From: an uncultured Prevotella sp. | Lineage (GTDB): Bacteria > Bacteroidota > Bacteroidia > Bacteroidales > Bacteroidaceae | Length of the DNA stretch: 38,938 bases | Direction of reading: 5' to 3' | NCBI GenBank assembly: GCA_945830055.1 | Contig: CALZXH010000015.1 | Coordinates: 1 to 38,938 of the forward strand | Shown here: in pieces, positions 19,341 to 27,678 of the stretch | Position numbering within the stretch: position 1 is the stretch's first letter | Layout of the letters: each line of letters starts with the position of its first letter | Notes under the pieces: generated by a model | The model's database searches: none | Seen by the model: only the letters and a program-made list of their open reading frames with translations | What the model was told of the DNA's origin: nothing | Translations under genes and position numbers: made by a program

Positions 19341-20135
19341 ATGTATAGCGTGAAAGTAAAAGAAGTGCTTGGTGCCCTTGAACAATTCGCGCCTCTGCCA
19401 CTGCAGGAAGACTGGGACAATGCCGGCTTGCAGATTGGACTGACAGAAGCGGAAGTATCAGGGGCTTTATTGTGTCTTGACGTGACCGAAGCCGTGGTAG
19501 ATGAGGCGGTGGAGCGTCGTTGCAACCTGATTGTGTCCCACCATCCCCTGCTGTTCCGCGGACTGAAGCGCATCAGCGGCGCCAGCGATGTGGAACGGGC
19601 GGTGATGAAAGCCATCAGCCATGGTATTGCCGTCATCTCCATGCACACCAATATGGACAACGCATGGGGCGGGGTGAACTGCCGGATGGCGGAAAAATTG
19701 GGCTTGCAGCAGGTGCAGCTCTTTGCCTGCAAACAGGTGGGCGAGGTGCAGGGCGGCAGCGGCGTGGTCGGATTGCTGCCCCAGCCGCTCGATGCCGAGG
19801 CGTTCATCAGCCATGTGAAGCGCACCTTCGGCGTAGAGTGTGCCCAGTGCAACGAGCTGTTGCGGCGCCCCATCCGGCGGGTGGCTTTGTGTGGAGGAGC
19901 GGGCGATTTCCTGCTCGACCAGGCGATAGCCGCGGGTGCCGATGCCTTCATCACGGGCGAGATGCACTACCATGTGTATGCAGGCCATGAGCAGCAGGTG
20001 CAGATATGCGTCATCGGTCACTACCAGAGCGAGCAATATACGGCAGAGCTGTTCCGTGACATCCTGCAGGCTAAATGCCCCGGACTGTCCGCCTGTATCT
20101 CGGAAGCAAATGTAAATCCAATAAAATACAAATGA
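19341..20135 (+). CDS. Nif3-family dinuclear metal protein (GTP cyclohydrolase 1 type 2 homologue)
   Basis: The 264-residue protein belongs to the widespread NIF3/YbgI family. Family features are PLPLQEDWDNAGLQIG near residue 17, VSHHPLLFRGLKRI near 60 with metal-ligand histidines, HTNMDNAWGGVN near 95, and the C-terminal GEMHYH and GHYQSEQ blocks that complete a two-metal site. The biochemical role is unsettled despite the GTP cyclohydrolase label. Its stop is 1 nt before the start of the zinc-ribbon gene, indicating a tightly coupled operon. This pair is a common neighbourhood in Bacteroidota. Confidence 0.92.
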   Translation: MYSVKVKEVLGALEQFAPLPLQEDWDNAGLQIGLTEAEVSGALLCLDVTEAVVDEAVERRCNLIVSHHPLLFRGLKRISGASDVERAVMKAISHGIAVISMHTNMDNAWGGVNCRMAEKLGLQQVQLFACKQVGEVQGGSGVVGLLPQPLDAEAFISHVKRTFGVECAQCNELLRRPIRRVALCGGAGDFLLDQAIAAGADAFITGEMHYHVYAGHEQQVQICVIGHYQSEQYTAELFRDILQAKCPGLSACISEANVNPIKYK

Positions 20136-20136
20136 T

Positions 20137-20970
20137 ATGGCAAAGAAAGAGATTATCGACTTGTCAGTGGAAGAGAAACTGAAGACCCTTTATCAGTTGC
20201 AGTCAGCCCTCTCGGGTATCGACGATAAACGAGCCCTGCGTGGCGAACTGCCCTTGGAGGTGGAGGATTTGGAAGATGAGATAGCCGGTCTTGCCACCCG
20301 TATCGAGAAGATCACCATCGAGATCGACGAGTTCCAGAAGGCTATCAGCCAGAAGAAGGCAGAGATCGAACAGGCACAGATCAGCGTGGCTCGCTACAAG
20401 GCGCAGCTCAACGACGTGAAGAACAACCGCGAATACGACACCTTGAGCAAGGAGATTGAGTACCAGAGCCTGGAGATAGAACTGTGCAACAAGAAAATCA
20501 AGGAAGCCAATGTGCGCATCGCAGAGAAGAACCATGAACTCGAGACCAGCAAGCAGAACCTGGAGGACCGCAAGAGCGACCTGGAGGTGAAGAGGGGCGA
20601 GCTCGACGAGATTATGGAAGAGACCCGTGCCGAGGAAGAGAAGCTGCGCATGAAGGTGAAAGACCTCGAACAGAAGATAGAGCCCCGCTTGCTGCTCTCT
20701 TTCAAGCGCATCCGCAAGAACGCACGCAACGGCTTGGGTATCGTATATGTGCAGCGTGATGCCTGCGGCGGCTGCTTCAACAAGATACCGCCCCAGCGCC
20801 AGTTGGACGTGAAGATGCACAAGAAGGTCATCGTATGCGAGTACTGCGGCAGAATCCTCATCGACCCTGAACTTGCAGGAGTAAAGCCGGAAATCGTCGT
20901 TGAAGAAAAGAAGAAGTCTGTACGCAAACGTGCTTCCCTCAAGAAGACAACCAACACCGAAGAGGAATAA
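20137..20970 (+). CDS. Coiled-coil protein with C-terminal C4 zinc ribbon
   Basis: The 277-residue protein is a long charged coiled coil (about residues 10-195, rich in Glu, Lys and heptad leucine/isoleucine) followed by a zinc ribbon with two CxxC knuckles: C210/C213 in DACGGCFNKIPPQ and C234/C237 in VCEYCGRIL. The last 30 residues are basic. This is the DUF164/CdsZ-like family, found beside nif3 in many bacteria, where it is thought to bind nucleic acid or act as a scaffold. The function is not established. The next gene starts about 5 bp past its stop, or overlaps it if the upstream ATG is used. Confidence 0.9.
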   Translation: MAKKEIIDLSVEEKLKTLYQLQSALSGIDDKRALRGELPLEVEDLEDEIAGLATRIEKITIEIDEFQKAISQKKAEIEQAQISVARYKAQLNDVKNNREYDTLSKEIEYQSLEIELCNKKIKEANVRIAEKNHELETSKQNLEDRKSDLEVKRGELDEIMEETRAEEEKLRMKVKDLEQKIEPRLLLSFKRIRKNARNGLGIVYVQRDACGGCFNKIPPQRQLDVKMHKKVIVCEYCGRILIDPELAGVKPEIVVEEKKKSVRKRASLKKTTNTEEE

Positions 20971-20974
20971 TCGT

Positions 20975-22969
20975 TTGATCCGAAGGGTGGGAATAGGAGT
21001 GTGTCTCTTGTTCCCACTCTTTTCTTATGCCCAGCAGCAAGCCTCCTGGGAGCCGTATTTTGAAGATATGGTGTCGATGGAAGACGGGGAGTACATCGAC
21101 AAAGAACAGCTGTATGACGAGCTGTGCGAACTGTCACAGCATCCGCTCGACCTCAATGCCGCCAACCGGGAACAACTGGAGCGGATACCTTTTCTCTCCG
21201 CCCGTCAGATAGAGCAGATCCTCGCCCATAGGGACAGGTATGGCGGTTTCACCAGCGTGGGAGAGCTGGCGGCAGTCCCTTCCCTGGATTACCGGCGCAG
21301 CAGACTGTTGGGAGAGTTGGTGGTCATCCGATTGCAGGAAAGGACTTCCTTTCCTTCTTTTCAGGAGATATTGCGGCAGGGCAAACATTCTATGACCGCC
21401 TTGGCGCAGGTGCCCCTATACAAGCGCAGGGGCGACCAAGAGGGGTATCTCGGTTCGCCCCTGGGGCATTGGGTAAGGTATGAGTTTGGGAGTATGTCGC
21501 ATGTCAAGGCTGGGGTGGTGGCAGCGAAAGATGCAGGTGAACCCTTTTTCCAGGCACAGAATACCTGGGGATACGATTCTTTTTCGCCTTACCTGCAGCT
21601 TACCGACCTGTGGCGCATCAAGAGTCTGGTGGCGGGCAGATACCGTGCTTCCTTTGGCATGGGACTGGTGGCAGGAACCTCCTTCTCTACGGGCAAGGTG
21701 GCTGCTCTCACGTCCATGGGAAGAATGGCGACGGGCATCCGGGCATATACGTCACGCTCTGAGGCGGACTATTTCCAAGGGATAGGAGCTACGGTGGCTC
21801 TTTCTCCACGATGGGAAGTGAGCGGGTGGTGGTCGTACCGGTCTGTGGATGCCACCCTGAACAAGAACGGGAGCATTTCCTCTATCCTTACCTCGGGTTA
21901 TCACCGTACCTCTCTGGAGATGGAAAAGAAGGGTAACAGCCACAACCTCTCTTTGGGGGCGGATGTGACCTATCGGAAGGGGGGATTCAGTATAGGGGCA
22001 ACCTCTCTCTACACTTGGTTTGACCGTCCTCTACAGCCCAACACATCACAGGCGTACCGCAGGTATTATCCTGTGGGCAACGAATTTGTCAATACTTCGT
22101 TGCACTATACTTATTTCCATCATCTGGTTTCCTTGAGAGGCGAGGTGGCAATGAACAGAGAGGGTGGGATGGCTGCCGTACATTCCTTGGGACTCACAGT
22201 GGACAACCTGCCCAATATGGTGCTGATACACCGTTACTACGCTCCCCGGTACAACACCCTGCATGGTCATGGCTTCGGCAATGCTGCAAGGACACAGAAT
22301 GAGCATGGCATCTACTTCGGAATTTCGGGCAGGTTGCCGTGGCAAAACTGGTATTTCTCTTCCTATGTGGATTATGCCTATTCGGCAGCTCCCAAATACC
22401 TTGTCAGTTTTCCCTCGCACGCCTTGGAACAGATGACGGGTGTGGAGTATCGCAGACAGCGGTGGACGGCAACGGCACGCTACCGTATCAAGTTGACACA
22501 GAAGGACAACAATACCCATGTCAGTCTGGACAATCTGTGGCTGCATCGCCTGCAACTCTCTTCGGCTTATACCACTACCGCGAAGTGGGTTCATACCACA
22601 CGTGTCGCGACCGCCTATATAAACAATGTGGAGGGCGACAGGGGATGGTGCTTGGCTCAAAGTGTGGCAAAGAACTGGAACAGGTTGGATGTGTATCTGA
22701 GTGCCGCCCTGTTTGATGTCAGCGGTTATGATGCCCGTGTCTATCTATACGAAAAGAGTCTGTATAATTCCTATTCTTCCCTGAATGTGTATGGCAGAGG
22801 GTGGCGCTTGGCAGCAATAGGCGGTATGGAGGTGTTTGCGGGATGGCGCCTTCGTATCAAGGTGGGCATAACCCATTATACCGACCGAGATCATATCGGC
22901 TCTGACTTGCAGACCATCGACAGTCCTACCAAGGCGGATGTGGAGATGCAGGGCGTGTGGAGGTTTTAG
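20975..22969 (+). CDS. Exported helix-hairpin-helix protein with probable beta-barrel region
   Basis: After a signal peptide (GVCLLFPLFSYAQ), the mature N-terminus holds two helix-hairpin-helix motifs of the ComEA type: LDLNAANREQLERIPFLSA and FTSVGELAAVPSLD. The remaining roughly 530 residues are rich in aromatic, alternating polar/non-polar strands with many Tyr, Trp and Arg residues, which suggests an outer-membrane barrel. A role in DNA binding or uptake at the envelope is possible but unproven. The start is uncertain. TTG at 20975 follows AGAGGA at good spacing and gives a normal signal peptide. GTG at 20987 is an alternative, and ATG at 20900 would overlap the zinc-ribbon gene by 71 bp and give an oddly long N-terminus. 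Confidence 0.75.
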   Translation: MIRRVGIGVCLLFPLFSYAQQQASWEPYFEDMVSMEDGEYIDKEQLYDELCELSQHPLDLNAANREQLERIPFLSARQIEQILAHRDRYGGFTSVGELAAVPSLDYRRSRLLGELVVIRLQERTSFPSFQEILRQGKHSMTALAQVPLYKRRGDQEGYLGSPLGHWVRYEFGSMSHVKAGVVAAKDAGEPFFQAQNTWGYDSFSPYLQLTDLWRIKSLVAGRYRASFGMGLVAGTSFSTGKVAALTSMGRMATGIRAYTSRSEADYFQGIGATVALSPRWEVSGWWSYRSVDATLNKNGSISSILTSGYHRTSLEMEKKGNSHNLSLGADVTYRKGGFSIGATSLYTWFDRPLQPNTSQAYRRYYPVGNEFVNTSLHYTYFHHLVSLRGEVAMNREGGMAAVHSLGLTVDNLPNMVLIHRYYAPRYNTLHGHGFGNAARTQNEHGIYFGISGRLPWQNWYFSSYVDYAYSAAPKYLVSFPSHALEQMTGVEYRRQRWTATARYRIKLTQKDNNTHVSLDNLWLHRLQLSSAYTTTAKWVHTTRVATAYINNVEGDRGWCLAQSVAKNWNRLDVYLSAALFDVSGYDARVYLYEKSLYNSYSSLNVYGRGWRLAAIGGMEVFAGWRLRIKVGITHYTDRDHIGSDLQTIDSPTKADVEMQGVWRF

Positions 22970-23201
22970 ACGATAAGGTGTTTGTGTGGTTGTTTGCATG
23001 GTCTTCAGGTCATTGCTTATGGCTCCTGAGGGTGATAACTTCCGACCGGCGCCTGTCATCATTTATGGCTCCTGAGGGGCATCAGCAAGCAGTCAGGACG
23101 CACAAATCATCAGTAAGCGCACATAGTCTGCCTGCAGACAAGCGAGTCGAACTCACGTTAATAATAAACCAATAGGACGGCGGAAATTTTCCATACAGTT
23201 T

Positions 23202-23654
23202 TCAGCCAATCTTCGAGTAGGGTGGGATGCTGTCCAGGAAGCGGTAGCTGTGGTGCTCGTAGTCCATCTGGCAGCAGTAGTGCTGCACCCCGTTGCTGAT
23301 CATCAGGTAATCGACATGCAACAGAAGATTGTAGGCGGCTATCTGCTGCAATACCTTCTGCTGGAGCGCGATATGGGGCGCCTTGTACTCGATGATGGCA
23401 AGCGGCTGGAGGGAACGGTTGTACAGGATGGTGTCGCAACGCAGCCGCTTCTCGCCGATATGCAGCTCTACCTCGTTGGCCAGCAACGCCTGCGGATAGC
23501 CTAACCGTTCTACCAGGTAATGCACAAAATGCTGGCGTACCCACTCCTCGGGAGTGAGTGCCACATACTTGCGGCGGAGCATGTCGAGAATCAAGGTCTT
23601 GTCGTGCTGCATCTTGATCCGGGCGTCAAAGGGTGGGAGTGTGAGCTGTTGCAT
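23202..23654 (-). CDS. HsdR-N-like restriction nuclease-fold protein
   Basis: The 150-residue protein resembles the N-terminal nuclease domain of type I restriction R subunits (HSDR_N_2-type). It has an RCDTILY segment near residue 84 and IIEYKAPH near 97, giving the D-(x)n-E-x-K catalytic pattern of PD-(D/E)xK nucleases. It stands alone: no helicase, specificity or methylase genes are nearby. Divergence from holA is a recurrent arrangement in Bacteroidales and suggests a housekeeping rather than a restriction role (inference). The start is taken as ATG at 23654; a TTG at 23672 lies inside the -7 element TACATTTG (23670-23677), so it cannot be in the mRNA. Confidence 0.8.
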   Translation of the reverse strand: MQQLTLPPFDARIKMQHDKTLILDMLRRKYVALTPEEWVRQHFVHYLVERLGYPQALLANEVELHIGEKRLRCDTILYNRSLQPLAIIEYKAPHIALQQKVLQQIAAYNLLLHVDYLMISNGVQHYCCQMDYEHHSYRFLDSIPPYSKIG

Positions 23655-23669
23655 ATAGTGATATGGATG

Positions 23670-23677
23670 CAAATGTA
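23670..23677 (-). promoter_or_regulatory. -7 element of the HsdR-N-like gene
   Basis: TACATTTG on the minus strand matches the consensus. A TTTG upstream is at 23 bp, slightly too far. Its position fixes the start codon of the gene at 23654 and implies a leader of about 10 nt. Confidence 0.5.
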
Positions 23678-23707
23678 CGAAAAAAGCGGCATACTACCCA
23701 CAAATGT

Positions 23708-23738
23708 TTGGATATGTCGAAAAAAAAATGCAACTTTG
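23708..23738 (+). promoter_or_regulatory. Promoter of holA
   Basis: TTG (23708-23710, within TTTG), 20-bp spacer, CAACTTTG (23731-23738), one base off TAnnTTTG. Start expected near 23745, about 19 nt before the ATG at 23764. Confidence 0.55.
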
Positions 23739-23763
23739 TGTGCTCCAAAAACAAAGATGACCG

Positions 23764-24789
23764 ATGGCAGAAGCAAGACAGCATACCTACGAGGCGGTGA
23801 TGAAAGCCCTGAAAGAGAAGAAATACGCCCCTATCTACTACCTGATGGGAGAAGAGGCTTACTATATCGACAAGATATGCGACTACATCGCCGAGAATGT
23901 GCTCGCCCCGGAGGAGCGTGACTTCAACCAGACGGTTCTCTTCGGGTCGGACGTGACGGCTGCTGCCGTGGCGGATACGGCGAGGAGATACCCGATGATG
24001 GCGGAGCACCAGGTGGTGATAGTGAAGGAGGCGCAGAACATACGCAATATGGATGCCCTGGAGCACTATCTGAAGAGTCCGCAACCCTCTACCATCCTGG
24101 TGATGTGTCATAAGAACGGGACGCTGGACCGCAGGAAGAGGATTACGGGGCTGATAGAAAAGGTGGGCGTGCTGTTTGAAAGCAAGAAGTTGCGCGAGAG
24201 GGAGCTGTTGCCCTTTATCGAGAAGTACCTGCAACAGAAGGGGGCCTCTATCGACAACAAGTCGCAACAGATGATAGCCGATGCCGTGGGGGCTGACCTG
24301 AGCAGACTGACTGCCGAACTCGACAAACTGCTCATCAGTCTGCCGGAGGACAACAAAAGGGTGACACCGCAGATAGTGGAGCAGCAGATAGGCGTGAGCA
24401 AGGACTTCAACGCCTTTGAACTGCGTGACGCTGTGGTGAACCGCAACGTATATAAAGCCAACCAGATTATCAAGTATTTTGCCGACAATCCCAAGGCGGG
24501 CAGCGCCTATTCGCTCATCCCCATGCTCTTCAACTATTTCCAGACGCTGATGATAGCCTACTATTGTCCGCAACGCAACAACCCGGATGCCCTGGCACAG
24601 TGGTTGGGCATGAAGAATGCCTGGAATGTACGTGACTACATGACGGGCATGGAAAAATACAAGGGGGTGAAGGTGATGCAGATCATCTCGAAAATACGCG
24701 AGACTGACGCCATGTCGAAAGGACTGGACAACCCCTCCACCTCCTCGGACGACCTGATGCAGGAGCTTATTTTCTTTATCCTGCATTGA
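23764..24789 (+). CDS. holA: DNA polymerase III subunit delta
   Basis: The delta subunit is the wrench of the clamp loader that opens the sliding clamp. The 341-residue protein has the usual layout: an N-terminal domain starting YAPIYYLMGEEAYYIDKI (residues 21-38), the AEHQVVIVKEAQNI segment near 80 corresponding to the degenerate AAA+ core, a middle helical domain with LTAELDKLLISL near 181, and the C-terminal collar domain. Length and order match HolA of other Bacteroidota. It converges with the flavoprotein gene downstream, only 16 bp away. Confidence 0.92.
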   Translation: MAEARQHTYEAVMKALKEKKYAPIYYLMGEEAYYIDKICDYIAENVLAPEERDFNQTVLFGSDVTAAAVADTARRYPMMAEHQVVIVKEAQNIRNMDALEHYLKSPQPSTILVMCHKNGTLDRRKRITGLIEKVGVLFESKKLRERELLPFIEKYLQQKGASIDNKSQQMIADAVGADLSRLTAELDKLLISLPEDNKRVTPQIVEQQIGVSKDFNAFELRDAVVNRNVYKANQIIKYFADNPKAGSAYSLIPMLFNYFQTLMIAYYCPQRNNPDALAQWLGMKNAWNVRDYMTGMEKYKGVKVMQIISKIRETDAMSKGLDNPSTSSDDLMQELIFFILH

Positions 24790-24805
24790 TGCGGTCTTCG
24801 CCCAG

Positions 24806-25741
24806 TCAGCGTATCTTTTCTTTTGCCTCTTCGTACTCCTTCCACAGCCGGTCCATCACGTCGTGTACGGGAAGAATCTGCCGGATGGCAGAGGCAATCT
24901 GTCCGATCTCGAGTTCTCCACGCTCTGTTTCCCCTTCAAAGATGCCCCGTTTGGTGGATGCCTTGCCCAGGATGCTGCGCAGTTCGTCGGCTTCGGCGCC
25001 GCGGGCTTCTGCCTCGGCGATGTCCTGGTAGAGGGCGTTCTTGACCAGTCTGGAGGGGGCTATCTTCTTCAGGCACAGCATGGTGTCGCCCTCTTCGAGC
25101 GTGATGCAGCGCTCCTTGAAAGCCTGGGCGGCGGAGCTCTCTTCGGTGAGTGCGAAGAGCGTGCCTATCTGTACTCCCTCTGCGCCCAGTACCTGGGTGG
25201 CAAGGAGTGCCTGTCCGCTGGCGATGCCACCTGCGGCTATCAGGGGCAGGGTGGTGGCTTGGCGCACCTGGGGAATCAGGGTCAGCGTGGTGGTCTCTTC
25301 CCTGCCGTTGTGTCCTCCGGCTTCAAAACCCTCGGCTACGATGGCATCTACGCCTGCCTCCTCGCACTTGCGGGCAAACTTGCTGCTCGACACCACATGA
25401 GCCACCTTGATACCGGCGGCATGGAACCGGGAGGTATATTTCTTGGGACTGCCTGCCGAGGTGAACACTATCTTCACCCCCTCGTCGATGATGAGCTGTA
25501 TCAGACGGTCGATCTCGGGATACATCAGCGGTACGTTGATGCCCCAGGGACGGGTGGTGGCTTCCTTCATCTTACGGATGTGCTCTACCAGCGTTTCGGG
25601 GTGCATAGAGCCTGCGCCCAACAGACCCAATCCGCCTGCGTTGCTTACCGCGGCAGCCAAGCGCCAACCGCTACACCATACCATTCCTCCCTGTATTATC
25701 GGCTTCTCGATGCCGAAGAGTTCGCATATTCTGTTTTTCAT
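24806..25741 (-). CDS. FMN-dependent oxidoreductase of the FabK/nitronate monooxygenase family
   Basis: The 311-residue TIM-barrel flavoprotein has the family start PIIQGGMVWCSGWRLAAAVSNAGGLG (split motif around residues 14-39), VDAIVAEGFEAGGHNG near 130 and the FMN-phosphate-binding LPLIAAGGIASGQALLA near 165 followed by GAEGVQIGTLF near 188. Members either reduce enoyl-ACP (FabK, fatty-acid synthesis) or oxidise nitronates (2-nitropropane dioxygenase). The EAGGHNG motif occurs in both groups, so the exact activity is open. It has a separate promoter and no operon partner. Confidence 0.85.
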   Translation of the reverse strand: MKNRICELFGIEKPIIQGGMVWCSGWRLAAAVSNAGGLGLLGAGSMHPETLVEHIRKMKEATTRPWGINVPLMYPEIDRLIQLIIDEGVKIVFTSAGSPKKYTSRFHAAGIKVAHVVSSSKFARKCEEAGVDAIVAEGFEAGGHNGREETTTLTLIPQVRQATTLPLIAAGGIASGQALLATQVLGAEGVQIGTLFALTEESSAAQAFKERCITLEEGDTMLCLKKIAPSRLVKNALYQDIAEAEARGAEADELRSILGKASTKRGIFEGETERGELEIGQIASAIRQILPVHDVMDRLWKEYEEAKEKIR

Positions 25742-25770
25742 GTCCTAACTGTTATTATTGCAAGATACTG

Positions 25771-25778
25771 CAAAAATA
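25771..25778 (-). promoter_or_regulatory. -7 element of the FabK-type gene
   Basis: TATTTTTG on the minus strand matches TAnnTTTG about 30 bp upstream of the ATG; no clear -33 element at the right spacing. Confidence 0.4.
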
Positions 25779-25862
25779 GTGTTTTTTTGACGTAAAGCGG
25801 GCAGGTTTGTCCAATTATTTAAAAAAATACGGGAGTGACAGTCCAATCCCAAAAAGAAATCG

Positions 25863-25870
25863 TATATTTG
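25863..25870 (+). promoter_or_regulatory. -7 element of the split-transketolase operon
   Basis: TATATTTG matches TAnnTTTG. There is no TTG 19-21 bp upstream, which suggests that a sugar-responsive activator may be needed. The start would be near 25877, with a leader of about 24 nt before the ATG at 25901. Confidence 0.5.
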
Positions 25871-25900
25871 TAGTCAGAACAAACCAATTACCTAAAACAA

Positions 25901-26746
25901 ATGATGAATACATGTGAACTGCAGCTGACGGCGGAGAAAAACCGTAAGCGTCTTGTCGAAGTAGTCTATCATGGGGGTGCCGGTCATATAGGAGGCGACC
26001 TGTCGTGCCTGAATGTGATGACAGCCCTTTACAACAGAGTAATGAACGTGAGTCCGCAGAAGGTGAAGGATGCCCAGCGCGACCGCTTTATATTGAGCAA
26101 AGGACATTGCGTGGAATCTCTCTATACCGTGTTGGAGCAATGCGGATTTATCGAGCCTTCGCTGCTCGACACCCTGGGACAGTATGGCAGCGTGCTCAGC
26201 GGTCATCCTACCATCGAGGTCAACGGTATCGAGGTCAACTCGGGTGCCCTGGGCCACGGACTGAGCATCGGCGTGGGCATGGCGATAGCCGCCAAGATGC
26301 GCAAGGAGGCATGGCATACCTACGTGATGATGGGCGACGGCGAACAGGGTGAGGGCTCTATCTACGAGGCTGCCATGGCTGGCGGGCATTACCGTCTGGA
26401 CAACCTGGTGGCAATCATCGACCGTAACCACCTGCAGATAAGCGGCAACACGGAGGACGTGATGGCGATAGAGAGCATACGCGAGCGCTGGACCGCCTTC
26501 GGATGGGATGTGAAGGAGATGAACGGCGACGAGATGCAGAGCATCGTGGATACCTTTGACAGCATAGACTATCAGAACGGCAAACCCCATCTGCTGGTGA
26601 GCAACACCACCAAGGGAAAGGGCGTGAGCTATATGGAGAATGTGGCTTCATGGCATCATGGTATGCCCAACGAAGAGCAGTATCAGCAGGCGATTGCCGA
26701 GATCAGCGAGAGAATAGCACAACTGGAACAACAAAACAACCATTGA
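25901..26746 (+). CDS. Transketolase N-terminal subunit (thiamine-diphosphate-binding half)
   Basis: The 281-residue protein is only the N-terminal third of a transketolase: GAGHIGGDLSCLNVMTALY near residue 27, ILSKGHCVESLY near 65, SGALGHGLSIGVGMA near 113, and the diphosphate/Mg motif MGDGEQGEGSIYEAAM near 146 continuing to DRNHLQISG. The pyrimidine and C-terminal domains are in the next gene, 5 bp downstream, so the enzyme works as an A/B complex. Full-length transketolases normally serve the pentose phosphate pathway. A dedicated split pair in a sugar operon with a kinase and isomerase instead resembles apulose-4-phosphate transketolase AptAB. The substrate is inferred. Confidence 0.92.
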   Translation: MMNTCELQLTAEKNRKRLVEVVYHGGAGHIGGDLSCLNVMTALYNRVMNVSPQKVKDAQRDRFILSKGHCVESLYTVLEQCGFIEPSLLDTLGQYGSVLSGHPTIEVNGIEVNSGALGHGLSIGVGMAIAAKMRKEAWHTYVMMGDGEQGEGSIYEAAMAGGHYRLDNLVAIIDRNHLQISGNTEDVMAIESIRERWTAFGWDVKEMNGDEMQSIVDTFDSIDYQNGKPHLLVSNTTKGKGVSYMENVASWHHGMPNEEQYQQAIAEISERIAQLEQQNNH

Positions 26747-26751
26747 CGATT

Positions 26752-27678
26752 ATGAAAGCATGCAGAAAGAGTTTTACCGAGACGTTGCTCGCCTTGGCAA
26801 AAACAGACAAACAGATAGTGGCTGTAACTACCGACGCAAGGGGGTCTGTGACCCTCGGTGACTTTGCCAAAGAGTTGCCGGAACAGTTCGTGGAATGTGG
26901 TATCGCCGAGCAGAATGCCGTGGGCGTAGCAGCAGGATTGGCACATTCGGGGATGAAGACCTTTGTGTGCGGACCGGCATGTTTCTACGTGGCTCGCAGT
27001 CTGGAACAGGTGAAGGTGGATGTGGCGTACAGCGAGAATCCCGTGAAGATACTGGGCGTGAGCGGAGGCGTGGCGTATGGAGCCTTGGGTGCCACCCATC
27101 ACAGTCTGCACGATATGGCTGCCCTGCGCTGTTTTCCGGGCATGAACATCTGTTTGCCGCCGGATGGAAGGGCTACCGAAAAGCTGGTGCGCTTCCTGGT
27201 GGACTATCCCCATCCCGTATATGTGAGGGTGGGCAGAGCCGCCGTGCCGGATGTGTATGAGAACGATGATTTTAGTTTTGAGATAGGCAAGGCAAACGTG
27301 CTGCTGGAGGGATCGGACCTTACCATCATCGGTGCGGGAGAGACCGTGTGGCACTGTCTGCAGGCAGGCAAACAACTGGCTGAGCAGGGCATCTCGGCAC
27401 GTGTGCTCGACATGAGTTGGATAAAGCCCTTTGACGAGGAGGCGGTGCTGAAGGCTGCCACAGAGACCGGGCGTATCATCACGGTGGAGGAGCACAGCAG
27501 ATGCGGAGGCCTGGGAGCCATGGTATGCGAACTGCTGTCGGAACAGCCCGTGCCCGTGCGCATCATCGGTATCCCGGACGAGAATGCCGTGCATGGTACC
27601 AACAAAGAGATTTTCCATCATTATGGCATGGATGCGGAAGGTATCGTGAAGGCTGCCGTTGATTTCATCAAGAAGTAA
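26752..27678 (+). CDS. Transketolase C-terminal subunit
   Basis: The 308-residue partner of the preceding gene carries the pyrimidine-binding domain (VECGIAEQNAVGVAAGLAHSG near residue 47, with the cofactor-activating glutamate) and the C-terminal domain (LTIIGAGETVWHCLQAGKQL near 185, TVEEHSRCGGLG near 246). The start is ATG at 26752, 5 bp after the stop of the N-terminal subunit; upstream in-frame codons overlap that gene. Its TAA shares an A with the ATG of the kinase (TAATG), indicating coupled translation. Together with the upstream subunit it would move a two-carbon ketol group between sugars. Confidence 0.92.
   Translation: MKACRKSFTETLLALAKTDKQIVAVTTDARGSVTLGDFAKELPEQFVECGIAEQNAVGVAAGLAHSGMKTFVCGPACFYVARSLEQVKVDVAYSENPVKILGVSGGVAYGALGATHHSLHDMAALRCFPGMNICLPPDGRATEKLVRFLVDYPHPVYVRVGRAAVPDVYENDDFSFEIGKANVLLEGSDLTIIGAGETVWHCLQAGKQLAEQGISARVLDMSWIKPFDEEAVLKAATETGRIITVEEHSRCGGLGAMVCELLSEQPVPVRIIGIPDENAVHGTNKEIFHHYGMDAEGIVKAAVDFIKK

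Noticed and set aside
23140..23160. Minus-strand GAGTTCGACTC resembling a tRNA T-arm
   Set aside because: It is a short palindrome without a pairing T-stem, acceptor stem, D-arm or anticodon arm around it.
22957..23175. Possible 72-residue plus-strand gene after the helix-hairpin-helix gene
   Set aside because: It overlaps the end of that gene, has no recognisable motif and spans the direct repeat; composition looks noncoding.
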